NCBI GenBank assembly: GCA_946902985.2
Contig: OX336391.1
Location: forward strand, 76,361,947-76,425,946
Origin: Meconema thalassinum
Lineage: Eukaryota > Arthropoda > Insecta > Orthoptera > Tettigoniidae
Reading direction: 5' to 3'
Length of the DNA stretch: 64,000 nt
Shown: in pieces, positions 36,394-47,639 of the stretch
Layout: each line of letters begins with the position of its first letter
How positions within the stretch are numbered: the stretch's first letter is position 1
Program-made: the position numbers and the translations under genes
Notes under the pieces: model-generated
The model's input: only the letters and a program-made list of their open reading frames with translations
The model's database searches: none
What the model was told of the DNA's origin: nothing

Positions 36394-37858
36394 CACACAT
36401 CAAAAAAAGTTTTGCATCACCTCGGTTCCCAGATCTCCGGCATATAGACGTTGACTGTGTATATTGTATCCAAGATACAGTCCCTTTGACTGTTCATAGA
36501 TGTCACTAAAACTGCTCAAAGATGTAAACAACCATGCATGAGCAGGGCCTATTAGACGGAGGGGGTACGACAGCCGATCAGTTCCAGTCATTCCACCAGG
36601 ACGAAGGTACGCTGCTCATGTTGTCTGTAGTTCTACCATGCCTAGAAGGTCAATACCGCAGTTCGATCGCGTCCGCATTGTTACTTTGTGTCAAGAAGGG
36701 CTCTCAACAAGGGAAGTTTCCAGGCGTCTCAGAGTGAACCAAAGCGATGTTGTTCGGACATGGAGGAGGTACAGAGATACAGGAACTGTCGATGACAGGC
36801 CTCGCTCAGGCCGCCCAAGGGCTACTACTGTAGTGGATGACCGCTACTTACGGATTGCCGCTCGGAGGAACCCTGACAGCAATGCCACCATGTTGAATAA
36901 TGCGTTTCGTTCAGCCACAGGACGTCGTGTTTCAACTCAAACTGTGCGCAATAGGCTGCATGATGCGCAACTTCACTTCCGACGTCCATGGCGAGGTCCA
37001 GCTTTGCAACCCCGACACCATGCAGCGCGGTACAGATGGGCCCAACAACATGCTGAATGGACCCCACGGAATTGGCATCACGTTCTCTTCACCGATGAGT
37101 GTCGCATATGCCTTCAACCAGACAATCGTCGGAGACGTGTTTGGAGGCACCCTGGTCAGGCTGAACGTCTTAGACACACTGTCCAGCGAGTGCAGCAAGG
37201 TGGTGGTTCCCTGATGTTTTGGGGTGGCATTATGTGGGGCCGACGTACGCCACTGGTGGTCATGGAAGGCTCCGAAACGGCTTTACGATACCTGAATGAC
37301 ATCCTCCGACCCATAGTGCAACCATATCGGCAGAATATTGGAGAGGCATTTGTCTTCATGGACGACAATTCTCGACCTCATCGTGCACATCTTGTGAATG
37401 CGTTCCTTCAAGATAACGACATCGCTCGACTACAGTGGCCAGCATGTTCGCCAGACATGAACCCTATCGAACATGCCTGGGATATGTTGAAAAGGGCTGT
37501 TTATGGACGTCTTGACCCACCAACCACTCTGAGAGATTTACGCCGAATTGTCGTTGAGGAGTGGGACAATTTGGACCAACAATGTCTTGATGAACTTGTG
37601 GATAGTATGCCACGGCGAATACAGGCATGCATCAATGCAAGAGGACGTGCTACTGGGTATTAGAGGTAGTGGTGTGTACTGCAATCTGGACCACAAATGC
37701 TGAAAGTCTAGCTGTATGATGGTACAACATGCAATGTGTGGGTCTCATGAGCAATAAAACGAGCTGAAATGTTGTTTGTGTTGATCTCTATTCCCTTTGT
37801 ATTTAACGGTTCCGGAACTCTTGGAACCGAGGTGATGCAAAACTTTTTTTGATGTGTG
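36394..37858 (+). mobile_element. Tc1-type DNA transposon, apparently intact
   Basis: 1,465 bp with perfect 36-bp terminal inverted repeats (starting CACACATCAAAAAAAGTTTT), 36,394-36,429 and 37,823-37,858. TA target duplication at 36,392-36,393 and 37,859-37,860; the other LTR shows the empty site (AAGTATATTG). The perfect ends and uninterrupted transposase frame suggest recent activity. Confidence 0.97.
36638..37663 (+). CDS. Tc1-like transposase (DD34E)
   Basis: 341 residues, the normal length for the family. The N-terminal third contains the paired helix-turn-helix DNA-binding region (DRVRIVTLCQEGLSTREVSR, then a GRPRATT linker). The catalytic triad is FTDE (about residue 150), the second Asp in FMDDNSRPHRAH and the Glu in SPDMNPIEHAW; 34 residues lie between the last two, the Tc1 spacing. 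It cuts and pastes the element at TA sites by binding the terminal repeats. The start Met (MPRRSIPQFDRV) fits the usual beginning. No stop or frameshift. Confidence 0.95.
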   Translation: MPRRSIPQFDRVRIVTLCQEGLSTREVSRRLRVNQSDVVRTWRRYRDTGTVDDRPRSGRPRATTVVDDRYLRIAARRNPDSNATMLNNAFRSATGRRVSTQTVRNRLHDAQLHFRRPWRGPALQPRHHAARYRWAQQHAEWTPRNWHHVLFTDECRICLQPDNRRRRVWRHPGQAERLRHTVQRVQQGGGSLMFWGGIMWGRRTPLVVMEGSETALRYLNDILRPIVQPYRQNIGEAFVFMDDNSRPHRAHLVNAFLQDNDIARLQWPACSPDMNPIEHAWDMLKRAVYGRLDPPTTLRDLRRIVVEEWDNLDQQCLDELVDSMPRRIQACINARGRATGY

Positions 37859-39043
37859 TATATTGATGCAATGCTTTGTAAAGCATATTTTTCTTGTTGA
37901 AGATTGAGCTAGGTGTGCCAATCAGGATTAGATTGATTGGGGTTTTAACCCAGAGAGAGGTGTTGTTTTAACCTAGTATGGTTAATAATTGGTCATTGTT
38001 AACTTTATCGCTGTTATCGTGAAAATGCCTGTGTGAAGATTAATATTTTTCTGAGCAGTATTATTGGGAATCTTGAGTGGATATTCGGTTAAATATTTCC
38101 AGTAAAACTAATATAACAATTTTGCCATAAGATGTATGTTTAAAAAGGAAACCGATAACTATTTAAGACTGACTTTACAATTAATTTTTGCTTAGCTTAA
38201 CTGTTCGGCAGAATTTCCCTAAAACAAGAATTGAAATAATATTAAACAGAAAGGAATGTCGTGACTTCAAGTCAGTAGGAAGAGAATAATTGAAATTATT
38301 CTGGAATTTTGTGTAAATTATATTCTGTAAATAGGCCATATGAATTTCTTCATTCAATAACAAGAACATATAAAGTTACTGAAGATGTCGTGTAGGATTA
38401 GTAATTATAACCAGGATATTTTTGTATAAGATGTTACTTCCGTTAAGGAACCGAAATTAATTTAATGTATTCAAGTCTTATAATATTTCTCTTTTTGTGA
38501 ATGCTTACCCTATGGGATTGATCATCATTGTTATTATTAATATGCCTTATATTTTAATCAGCTAAAAGTTAGTTGTGATAATGGGTAATATATATATATA
38601 TTTTTTCTGGAAGATAATCCAATATAATCAATGAGATTGTTTTTTTTTTTTTATTGGTCGTGGTATCGACGAAATTGATATTCTTCTGTCTTGTTTATTC
38701 TTACAATAAATCACTTTACTACTTGGTTTTAATTATTGCGTGATGCTTTATAGAGGTGATGGAAGGGTGTATTAAGGGGGCCATCGCTAGGTATTTTAGT
38801 GTTTACCACTCCTTTGAGATTCTTTCTTCCTTTTGAAGAATTCTCGTGTTTTGAGCTAGTCTTTTCTTTTTCTGAGCCTTGGTCAGTCTTAATACATCCT
38901 GTTAGGTATTCGAGTGGCCCTATTATCCCTGTGTCTGTTGGTAGAACTTGGGGGGGTCTTTAGAGCCGGGGCATTTTCAGGTTCTACGATCCAGCTGCTA
39001 TCCAGGGATTCAACAGGTATTGGTAGGTAAAAGGGTACAGTAT

Positions 39044-40899
39044 GAAACCCCCGTGGTCAATGCCTTGCTATCAAAATTTGATAAACTGCAACAAGGACTC
39101 AGTGGTTTAGCGTTAGACAAAATCCATTACCTGCAAATCAACATGTGTCAATTCAACCCGTTGAATGCTGGGTCTAACTATATTGAAACACCACCAACAA
39201 TAGCTTCGAAAAAGGCTGTGATCAATAAAAAGAATCATGACAATGATTGCTTCCTGTGGTCTGTGGCTGCCTATTTGCAGCCGGTACAACAAAATGGTTG
39301 TTGGTCGGGAAAGTACAAGGCCAAGTTTGATGAATTGAAACAAACTTTAAATTTAACTCGAGTATCGTTCCCTATGAACTTAACCGAGATCCATAGGTTT
39401 GAACAAGACAACCAGGACTTTTCGGTCATGGTTTACGGCCTTGATGGTGATGAAATTGTGGGTCTTCTTTATGCCACAAAAGAACCGAAACGACATCACA
39501 TTCATCTTTTATATTTATCTGTAGGAGAGGTGAATCACTATTGCCTCATTAAAAGCTTAAGTAGATTGCTAAGCAGTCAAATGTCTAAATATAAACCTAA
39601 GAAACATATTTGTGATCGTTCTCTGCAATATTTTACCACTCCTACGCTTTTGAAACGTCATAGGGTAGGTTGTGTTACTCAGGAAGCGGTGAGATTGATA
39701 TTGCCACAAGGGGACAAGGCTGTGTTCAAGTTTAAGGACATTCACAAGCGTGACACTGTCCCCTATGTGGTGCATGCAGATTTCGAAGCTCTCACTACAC
39801 CCATGGCGGGATGTGAAACAGATCTCACCATCAGCTCAACCACACCCATTCAAAAACATGAACCCTTTGCCATAGGATTTAATGTGGTGTGTGCCTATGA
39901 CCCCACACAATCCGTTTACAAATACCGTGAGGGGCCAGATTGTGCCAAGTGGTTCTTGGATGAACTTGTCAAGTTGGCTCATGATGTACAGGAATTACTA
40001 GACCACCCAGTACCCATGAGCCTATCTCCGGAACAGCAGCAGCAGTATGAGCATGCCACGACATGCCATATTTGCAAAAAGCCTATTTCAAATAGAGAGG
40101 AAAAAGTAAGAGACCACTCGCACTTTACGGGGGAGTTTCGTGGAGCTGCGCATAGTAAATGCAATTTGAACTTGCCAGCTCCTGGTTTCATCAGTGTCTT
40201 TTTCCACAATCTGGCGAATTATGACATTCAGTTTTTGATTCGTGAATTGGGTCATGCCAACAAGGGCCCGTTTACCATTATTCCCCAAAACCATGAGCGT
40301 TTTACAGCCCTGACATGGAGGTTGAGCGACTTAAGCATTCGATTTTTGGATTCCTTTAAGTTTCTGGCATCTTCGCTAGACCGCCTTGTGAATGGCTTGA
40401 ATGAGGAGGAATTAAAAAAATACTAGAATGCATTTTAATGATCCTGAGCAATTTCAATTGTGTATTCGGAAAGGTATATTCCCGTATTATTTCTGCAACA
40501 GCTGGGACGTGTCAAAGCAAAGAAAACTCCCACCACAAGAGAAATTTTACTCGAAACTAACACGCAGTACCGCTTCCGATGAAGACTATGCACATGCATG
40601 ACAAGTTTGGCGAGTGTTTGGCATTAAGACGCTCAGTGAATATGCTTTGCATTACCTAAAACTGGATGTATTGCTGCTCACCGATGTGTTTGAAAAATTC
40701 CGTGAGTTGTGCCAACACATTTACGGTCTTGACCCGGCTCACTATTATACGAGTCCAGGGCTCTCGTTCGATGCCGCTTTGAAATACACTCAAGTGGAAT
40801 TGGATTTACTCACTGATGTAGACATGGTTCTATTTTTTGAAAAGGGCATTCGTGGCGGCTTTGTGTCGCCTAACCAACGCCATGCCGAAGCGAACAATA
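39044..40899 (+). pseudogene. polB: Family B DNA polymerase (Polinton/adintovirus type), N-terminal and exonuclease part
   Basis: Continues the fragment at 23,492-23,676 after the Gypsy insertion. In order: a conserved N-terminal region (GSNYIETPP, KKNHDNDCFLWSVAAY), a Cys/His element (CDRSLQYF...LKRH), the first exonuclease motif VVHADFEAL at about 39,770, a Cys/His module (CHICKKP, DHSHFTGEFRG), the second exonuclease motif FFHNLANYD near 40,205, then KGIFPYYF, the third exonuclease region (YLKLDVLLLTDVFEKF) and GLDPAHYYTSPGLSFDA. A frameshift lies near 40,420 and an in-frame TGA at 40,599-40,601. The palm motifs are absent because element 1 interrupts the gene at 40,900. In Polintons and adintoviruses this enzyme is the protein-primed replicase. 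Confidence 0.9.
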
Positions 40900-41339
40900 G
40901 TAGTGGAGTAAGGCGGCATTCTAACTCACCCGGCGTTGCTCGGGTGCCGTCAATGTTAAATCATTAATATCTGGCCAACCCATGGTCCGATTTTGACAAA
41001 TGAGGTGTCGTTGGACTCGGGTTGACGCCCTCTTTTCAATGGACCACTCATTTCAACCCCTAAATAAAACCTACCCCTACTAGGGGGTGAAATTTTAATT
41101 TTTTTAGTGAAAGTCTCTTTTCAAATGCGACATGTATAAGGTGCGCCGCTAAAAAGAAATTAAACGTTGTTGCTCATATAGCGCATGCGTTTTGCTGGGT
41201 GCCGCTATGGATCTAATATTTTTGTTTTTGTTTTGTACGCATGCGCACTTGGGATTTTTGTAAGAGGGCTAGCTCTATGAAAAAATGATTGATAAGAAGG
41301 GGTTTTGGTGGTGAGGAGAGAGTCAGATAGTCGCCTACT

Positions 41340-41990
41340 TTCCTACGAAGTTTGCCGATATCTCTCAAACGCAAGTTCGGATTTGGACGTGTGACTTGTC
41401 AAATCGCTTGTCTCGAAGCCCTATATATGTTATTAATAGGTTTAAGTTTTGAGAATGAGGGAAACAGGCTTTTTGGGGGTAAAATCATGATTATAGACTT
41501 TTTTATATCTCACGAATTGCATGGTCGGATTTGGTCTTATGACGTGTCAAATGGCTTGTCTCGAAACCCTCTTTATTTTGGTAATAGGTTAAAGTTTTTG
41601 AGAATGAGAGAAACAGAATTTTTTGAGGTAAAACCGTGATTTTAAACTTTTTGCTATATCTCGCAAACCAATTATGCTAGAGGCGTGTACGACGGGTCCA
41701 AGGACTCGGGGTGGCGTCCTCTTTGCTATGGACCACTCGTTATATTAAAAAAATGGAAACTCGATTTTGGGGTATACACGTGTTTTTTGTTTTTTTTGCC
41801 GATATCTCACGAACCAATAAGCCTCGAGACGTGTACGAGGTGTTATTTTTTACGTCGTGTTGTTCTCTTGCCGAGGACGTTTCTGTTGAGCAGGAATAAA
41901 AAACCATGTTGAGGTAAAACCGTGATTTTAGGCTTTTTGCTCTATTTCGCAAACCAATAACGAAAGAGACGTGTACGCGGTGTTCTAGGA
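41340..41990 (+). repeat. Subterminal repeats of about 150 bp in element 1
   Basis: About five degenerate units, each carrying a block close to TATCTCRCRAACCAAT followed by GACGTGT and a GAATGAGRGAAACAG or AAAACCGTGATTTTA segment. Related units occur in element B (43,440-43,800 and mirrored 53,290-53,650) and the right arm (63,490-64,000). Repeated subterminal motifs often bind transposase; that role is inferred here. Confidence 0.65.
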
Positions 41991-42653
41991 CTCGGGATAA
42001 CGCCCCTGTTTGAAACTATGTTTGAAATTTTGACAAAGGGCCTAACGCCATACATGTTGAAAACAAATTATTTACTTGTTTATAATGTTCATGATGCGAG
42101 GTGGTTGAGAGAGACGATACGGCTGGGTGTGTGTTTCAACGAACCTGTCGCTGACCACGGTGGCTGTGCTCAATAGATCAATTGCTATTTCGACGGCTCG
42201 GTTTATGACAGAGCGAGGGTGCGTTTTTTCTGATACTTTACCCCCGAAGATGATCATTAACGTGTAAACGGTGATGAGAACTTGGTTCTATGTTGGTCGA
42301 AGTGAGTACAGAAAACAAACTTGCAGAGGAGCAGGAGGTGAATGTCATTTGAGCTTATTGGAATGCGCTGATCTGACTTGACAACAGGTTCAATGGAAAA
42401 TGACCAAGACGCAGAGGACACTTGAAGGTGAAATAATCTGACCATCGTGGCGGCAGGGAAGAGCGAAATGCATGCACACACGTGTGAGATGACATGTACG
42501 CTAAACAAGTTACAACCTGTTTGCTTTGTACGTGACAAAATGCAAGTTCATGTGAAATTTGACCCTGCACAGGACCTTGGACATTATCTGTCCACGTGCA
42601 TGATAACAGAATGTTCAAAGCGTGGGAAAAATGATTATACATGCAACGTAGCA

Positions 42654-42660
42654 TATATAA
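42654..42660 (+). promoter_or_regulatory. TATA box, left IAP transcription unit
   Basis: TATATAA about 250 bp upstream of leader exon 1, mirrored at 62,805-62,811 in the other arm. Conservation in both arms and position before the exons support a promoter. Confidence 0.45.
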
Positions 42661-42901
42661 AGACATGTCGTTATCATTTCCACTCTAACTTGGGTGACTA
42701 CCTTTGAACACACTGCGTTGCGTGAAACACTTGGTCTTGTTAAACAGTTTTTGTGTTGGTGGCAAATATTTAACCTTGTTGTGGGGTAGGTGTTTATACA
42801 TTCATTTATATATTTATTGATTTATATATATATTTACATGCAATTATTTATTGCCTAGGTAATTAATGATTTTATTTATTTATTTATTTATTTATTTGCA
42901 G

Positions 42902-42994
42902 ATAACCGGTATACCTTACATGTCTGAGAGAGAAGAAACCATTGCACTTTTGATCCCAATAGAAGGAAACAGCATGAAGCCACTGCAAGTAAAG
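42902..42994 (+). pseudogene. Leader exon 1 of the left-arm IAP gene
   Basis: 93 nt, 31 codons, after acceptor TTTATTTGCAG; begins ITGIPYMSEREE and ends KPLQVK. In the right arm the donor is AAG|GTGGG; here it reads AAG|GAGGG, so the splice donor is destroyed. Element B sits only nine bases further on, inside what was intron 1, which would also disrupt this transcript. The ending KPLQVK matches the PolB leader (SKALQVK at 23,153). Confidence 0.65.
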
Positions 42995-43084
42995 GAGGGA
43001 TTAGTAGGGGGGTAAGGGGGGTTCCAAGCCACCCGGCGTTGCTCGGGCGGCGTCCATGTTAAATCATTAATATCTGACCAATGC

Positions 43085-46000
43085 ATGGTCCGATTTTGAC
43101 AAATGAGGTGTCGTTGGACTCGGGTTGACGCCCTCTTTCCAATGGACCACTCATTTCAACCCCTAAATAAAACCTACCCCTACTAGGGGGTAAAATTGTA
43201 ATTTTTAGTGAAAGTCTCTTTTCAAATACGACATGTATAAGGTGCGCTGCTAAAATGAACTTAAATTTTGTTGCTCATATCGCGCATGCGTTTTACGAGA
43301 TGCCGCTATGGATTAACATTTTTGTTTTTGTTTTTTACGCATGCGCACTTGGGATTTTTGTAAGAGGGCGAGCTCTTTGAAAAAAATGATTGATAAGAAG
43401 GGTTTTGGTGGTGAGGAGAGAACCAGATAATCGCCTACTTTCCTACGACGTTTGCCGATATCTCTCGAACGCAAGGTCGGATTTGGACGTGTGACGTGTC
43501 AAATCGCTTGTCTCAAAGCCCTATATATGTTATTAATAGGTTAAAGTTTTGAGAATGAGGGAAACAGGCGTTTTGGGGTAAAATTATGATTTTAGACTTT
43601 TTCTGATATTTCACGAATGCCTGGTCGGATTTGGTCCTATGACGTGTCAAATGGCTTGTCTCGAAACCCTCTTTATTTTGGTAATAGGTTAAAGTTTTTG
43701 AGAATGAGGGAAACAGAATTTTTTGTTGTAAAACCGTGATTTTAGACTTTTTGTTATATCTCACAAACCAATAACGCCAGAGACGTATACGAGGGGTCGT
43801 AGGACTCGGGGTGACGCCCCTCCCCTCTCTCCCTTTCGAATATAGTATTTATGTTTAAAAAAATGCGAAAGAGCCTAACGACACTTATGTTGAAAACATT
43901 TCAGTTTTTAAAACTTTTCTTAAATTTGTCTAAAATGTTCATGACGAGTGGTTGTAGATAGAAAGAGACGATACCACTGGACACGTGTTTCAACGAAGCT
44001 ATTACTGGCCACGGTGGTGATATACCAATACAGTATTCGCTATTTCGATGAGACGGCGGGTCGAGGGTTCGTTTTCTGATTTTTCCTATGATGGAATTCC
44101 TAATTCCTAAACCCCCTGAAGGGGGTCTTTAACGTGTAAACGATTATGAGTGACATGACAAATGATAATTCCTTGATTCGATGAAGTTGGCTTTAGATAG
44201 AACAAACAGAACTTGGTTATATGTTGCTTGAAGTGAGTATAGAAAACAAACTTGCTGGGGCAGACTGACAGGATGTGAATGTTATTTGATCTTATTGGAA
44301 TGCATTGACTTGACAGGGCAATGAAAAAAAGCACAGAGATGCTGAGGACACTTGAAGGTCAAACGATATGGCAACCATGGTGGGAGGGGGAAGCTAGGAT
44401 GATGTCGCCGATCATGTTCAATGGATGAATTTATATTTTGCGAAGCATTGTTCGGAGAGGGTCATGGGACGACTTGTTTTAAGGGTATTTATTTTTTCGA
44501 TGTTTCCTATGGTGGACTCATTGATTGAAATAATCCAAAACTGCTAGGGCATGGCCTTGAGATTTTATAAACCGATAATGGGATTTTGACATACAAGATC
44601 CACTCAGAACTTGACATGATGTCATTCTTTTTATGGCTTATGAATTTCCCCAAAAAAGACCCAAAACAACAAGATCATGGACTTTTGCTTTTCTTAATAT
44701 ATTGCAAACCCATAATGTAAGATGTTTACTGTGAGTGACGAAATCTAGCTAGGTAACGAAAGAATTATTGTAGGATATATGTATGGTGACTGACACGTCT
44801 TTGACCATTGGAACTTGTTTTCAGATCTGACTGTAGTACATAGGGAGTATAGGTTGTAGGCATGGATTGACAAACGGTGCACACAAAATTCAATTTATCG
44901 ATTCAAGAATTAAGAGTAGACTATCATTAATTAATTGGTTAAAGAGTGTAGCTAAAAATAAAAAAATGGTGACTACATTAAACTAAACTGAACCAAGTCG
45001 AATCAAACCCAACCGAACCAAACCAAGCCTAAAGCAAACCAAACCTAATCAAGAACAAGCCAAGAGCTTAAGTGTAAAACTTGTGGGGGAATGCAGTCAT
45101 TGGCAATGTCCAAAGGAAGGGATAACGCTCTACCTCTAGAGGGTAAGGTAAAGCTAGCGCATGGTGCTAATGCATATTCCCAAGTACATGAACCACACAC
45201 ACACAACTATCCTATGCTGTTTTTATGAGTTAACTGTTAAAACTTACTCAGTGGTTACTGAGCAAGATGGTCGCTACACACAACAAGCTTTAAATACTTG
45301 AGGCTAATAATCTATACACACACACACACGCTTGTTCTAAACTAAACTGTCTTGCTGGCAGTGCTCACACAGTAGGCAAATGACAGAAATGCTTGGCTAA
45401 CAGAAATACAATCATTTTCGTTTGTCTAATGTTACCAGCTAACCATTACATGCTATAGTGGTGAGCACATGTGCCTCTTGCACTGGAGATCGTAACTCGA
45501 TTTCTAGCTCTAAGGCCTAGAATGAATCAAACTAAGAAAGAAGGGTATGGTGACGCAGTGGTTAAACGGTTAGCCTTTCACTAAGGTAGACTAGGGTTTG
45601 ATTTTAGGTTAATATACATGTCATAAACAAACAAACAAACAAACAAACAAAAAAGCAGAGATAATGTTTAAAACTGATTACACTTGTCTCTTTTCAAATT
45701 ATTACTTAGATTGCAAATACAAAGGTGGACTGGGTTTGATATTCAGTTAATGCTGCCTATCGCATACTAGCCTGTAAGAAAGCCAAACAAGCAAAAGGCG
45801 TAGGTAGAGCAGTGGTAAAATCGCTATGTGTAGAGAACTACCTAACGGTTTTATGAACTGGCAATGGTATGTCGCATAAACAGTGCAGGATACAATCCAG
45901 CAACCATAATTTGTATCTTGTGGAGCAGAGAAAACATATATATAGAGAAAGATATAGAAAGCTAGTGTATGTATGGGTAGCATTGATAATTTGACCAGAG

Positions 46001-46867
46001 AAAATACGATGAGGTAGGGTGGGGAGAGGGAGAATTAACACTTATATATGAATGAATGGTAAATAGTATTTTAGTTTTTTTCCCCAATAGTTTTGTTTTT
46101 TAAATGCAGTGGTAGATAGTCGTTATTTTGTAAAACATTCTTACTTGCAGTAGTAATAAGACTCTATGGTTTCGCTAACACATAGATAGACTGTATTATT
46201 GCCATGGTCAAGCACTCACATTAAGATCATTTACAAAATCATAAAATGAAAAATAAAAAATCTTGTTTTGGAAATATCGTTTTTCAACATACACAAAATA
46301 AATATATAAAAAATTTGTAAACAGCAAAATGGAAAATCCATGGTCAAGCACTCACATTAAGATCATTTACAAAATCATAAAATGAAAAATAAAAATCTTG
46401 TTTTGGAAATATCGATTTTTTTCAACATACACAAAATAAATATATAAAAAATTTGTAAACAGCAAAATGGAAAATCCATGTTTCCATATAGACAAAATTT
46501 TAAAACCTTAAACGGACATTTAAGAAAATATATGCAAATGGGAAATTGACAAATGTGTAAATATGAAAATGGAAAAATCCATGTTTCCATATCATGAAAT
46601 TGAAAAACATCAAACTGTCATTTAAAAAAATGCAAATGGAAAATTGACAAATTGCAATGTGTGAAATGTGAAATTGAACAAATGGCTATCATTATTTAAA
46701 AAAAAAAAGAACATGCTGCTCTATGGTTGAGGTGTGAATCAAACCCTTTCTACTTATTTGGACCACCCGAGACTGAGTAGACTAGTTTAAGTTGTCATAC
46801 CACTTTTAAAAGTTTGTGTTAAATCTAGGAATTGAACCCAAGAGCTTGTAGGGGAGATCAAAGGTTA
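43085..46867 (+). repeat. Left inverted arm of element B
   Basis: Mirror of 50,230-54,012. No protein gene: the frames are short and mirrored. It contains the terminal region shared with element 1 (to about 44,400), a 3' portion with several tRNA-like stretches (about 45,451-45,508, 45,544-45,609, 46,719-46,860) and AT-rich direct repeats at 46,195-46,600. Confidence 0.9.
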
Positions 46868-47278
46868 TAATATGTTAAACAGATAGCCTTGAATGAAGGG
46901 TGTGGTAGCTATATAGAGATGAGACGTTTCGCTCGGGGCAGGGAGGCATGGAGATCTGCATCAAACCAGTCAAAGGACTAAAGACTCAAACAACAACATG
47001 TACGTTCACCAAAATAATGTTGTGTAACGGTAAATGTTAGTCAACGAACAGTAATGCATTACTAAAACCCATGACACGATACCTAAGAGCTTTTCTAAAA
47101 TGATTTTAAAATGCCTTTAACCCTATATTGAACACCCAGTTCACAAGACTCATAACTGCAATGTTATGGTAAAACAAAACAAAATCTATATTTCAAAACA
47201 AACAAGTGGTTTAGTCAATGTATACTGGAAAAAGTTTTGTAAACACTCAAGTCCTCAAGACCAATTAAATTAGTAACT
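46868..47278. other. Element B core, left part, with a LINE tail relic
   Basis: Between the arm and the tRNA gene. 46,940-46,999 (GCATCAAACCAGTCAAAGG, then CAACAACA) matches the inverted LINE tail at 1,283-1,357, so a short retroposon tail lies here. Otherwise AT-rich without a gene. Confidence 0.5.
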
Positions 47279-47363
47279 GTCAGGTTGGCCGAGTGGTTTA
47301 GGTGTTTGACTTAAGATCAAATTTCTGTATAAGGAAGCAAGGGTTCGAATCCCTTACCTGACA
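47279..47363 (+). tRNA. tRNA-Leu (anticodon UAA)
   Basis: 85 nt, class II tRNA with long variable arm. Acceptor GTCAGGT pairs perfectly with ACCTGAC (7 bp); D-arm starts TGGCCGAGTGGTTTA; anticodon stem TTTGA/TCAAA is perfect around loop CTTAAGA, giving anticodon TAA at 47,312-47,314; the T-arm AAGGG/CCCTT encloses TTCGAAT. No intron and no encoded CCA. Both internal promoter boxes look intact. There is no T4 terminator in the next 60 bp, so 3' processing may differ from a normal locus. It is in the non-duplicated core of element B, next to the FLYWCH gene, so it travels with the element. Confidence 0.93.
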
Positions 47364-47639
47364 TAACTATTGCCTTAACATGGCTTGGCCACACTGTATT
47401 ATTATGATACTCAGTACACAAACCATAGATATAGTGTATTGTTTAAGGCCACTCTCTTTCTGAACATAGTCAGAGACTGTTGATGGTTAACAATTGTATT
47501 AATAGTGGGACATGGGGATAGCAATTAAGAAAAAACAGCCAATACCCATACAATATTTTTATTCATTTTAGTTTTTTTTTTACAATAGTTACACACTGAA
47601 TACAACTTTTTATCTCTTTACCATTGTTTGATATAGATT

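Larger units (their letters stand above)
23677..39039 (+). mobile_element. Young Gypsy (Ty3) LTR retrotransposon with 3.6 kb LTRs
   Basis: LTRs at 23,677-27,306 and 33,944-39,039 (the latter includes a Tc1 insertion), each TG...CA with ends TGCACCATTA and GGGTACA. A 4-bp target duplication GTAT flanks it (23,673-23,676 and 39,040-39,043). Gag is followed by Pol in the order protease, RT, RNase H, integrase; there is no env frame. By eye the two LTRs differ at only about ten positions in 3.6 kb, so insertion is recent. One frameshift in Pol disables this copy. Confidence 0.95.
33944..39039 (+). repeat. Gypsy 3' LTR, interrupted by a Tc1 element
   Basis: Same sequence as 23,677-27,306 except for about ten substitutions or 1-bp indels and the 1,465-bp Tc1 insertion with its TA duplication at 36,392-37,860. 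The last LTR bases run in frame into the PolB coding fragment, giving a spurious joined frame starting at 38,948. Confidence 0.95.
40900..43003 (+). repeat. Left outer arm of element 1
   Basis: Inverted match of 62,484-64,000+. The first about 1.4 kb is also a direct relative of the element B terminus at 43,004. It contains a CCCGGCGTTGCTCGGG hairpin-like block near 40,930, several subterminal repeats (41,340-41,990) and a promoter region with TATATAA at 42,654. The last 93 bp form leader exon 1 of the IAP gene. Confidence 0.85.

Noticed and set aside
38948..39043. Start of a 492-codon frame at 38,948 as the PolB start
   Set aside because: The first 32 codons are the end of the Gypsy LTR. 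The true PolB frame comes from before the insertion, at 23,492-23,676.
42447..42707. 86-codon frame overlapping the element 1 promoter region
   Set aside because: It spans the TATA region and its mirror is not preserved as a frame in the right arm.
46375..46590. Identical 71-codon frames in both element B arms (also 50,506-50,721)
   Set aside because: AT-rich direct repeats; identity reflects arm identity, and the amino-acid composition is that of random AT-rich DNA.
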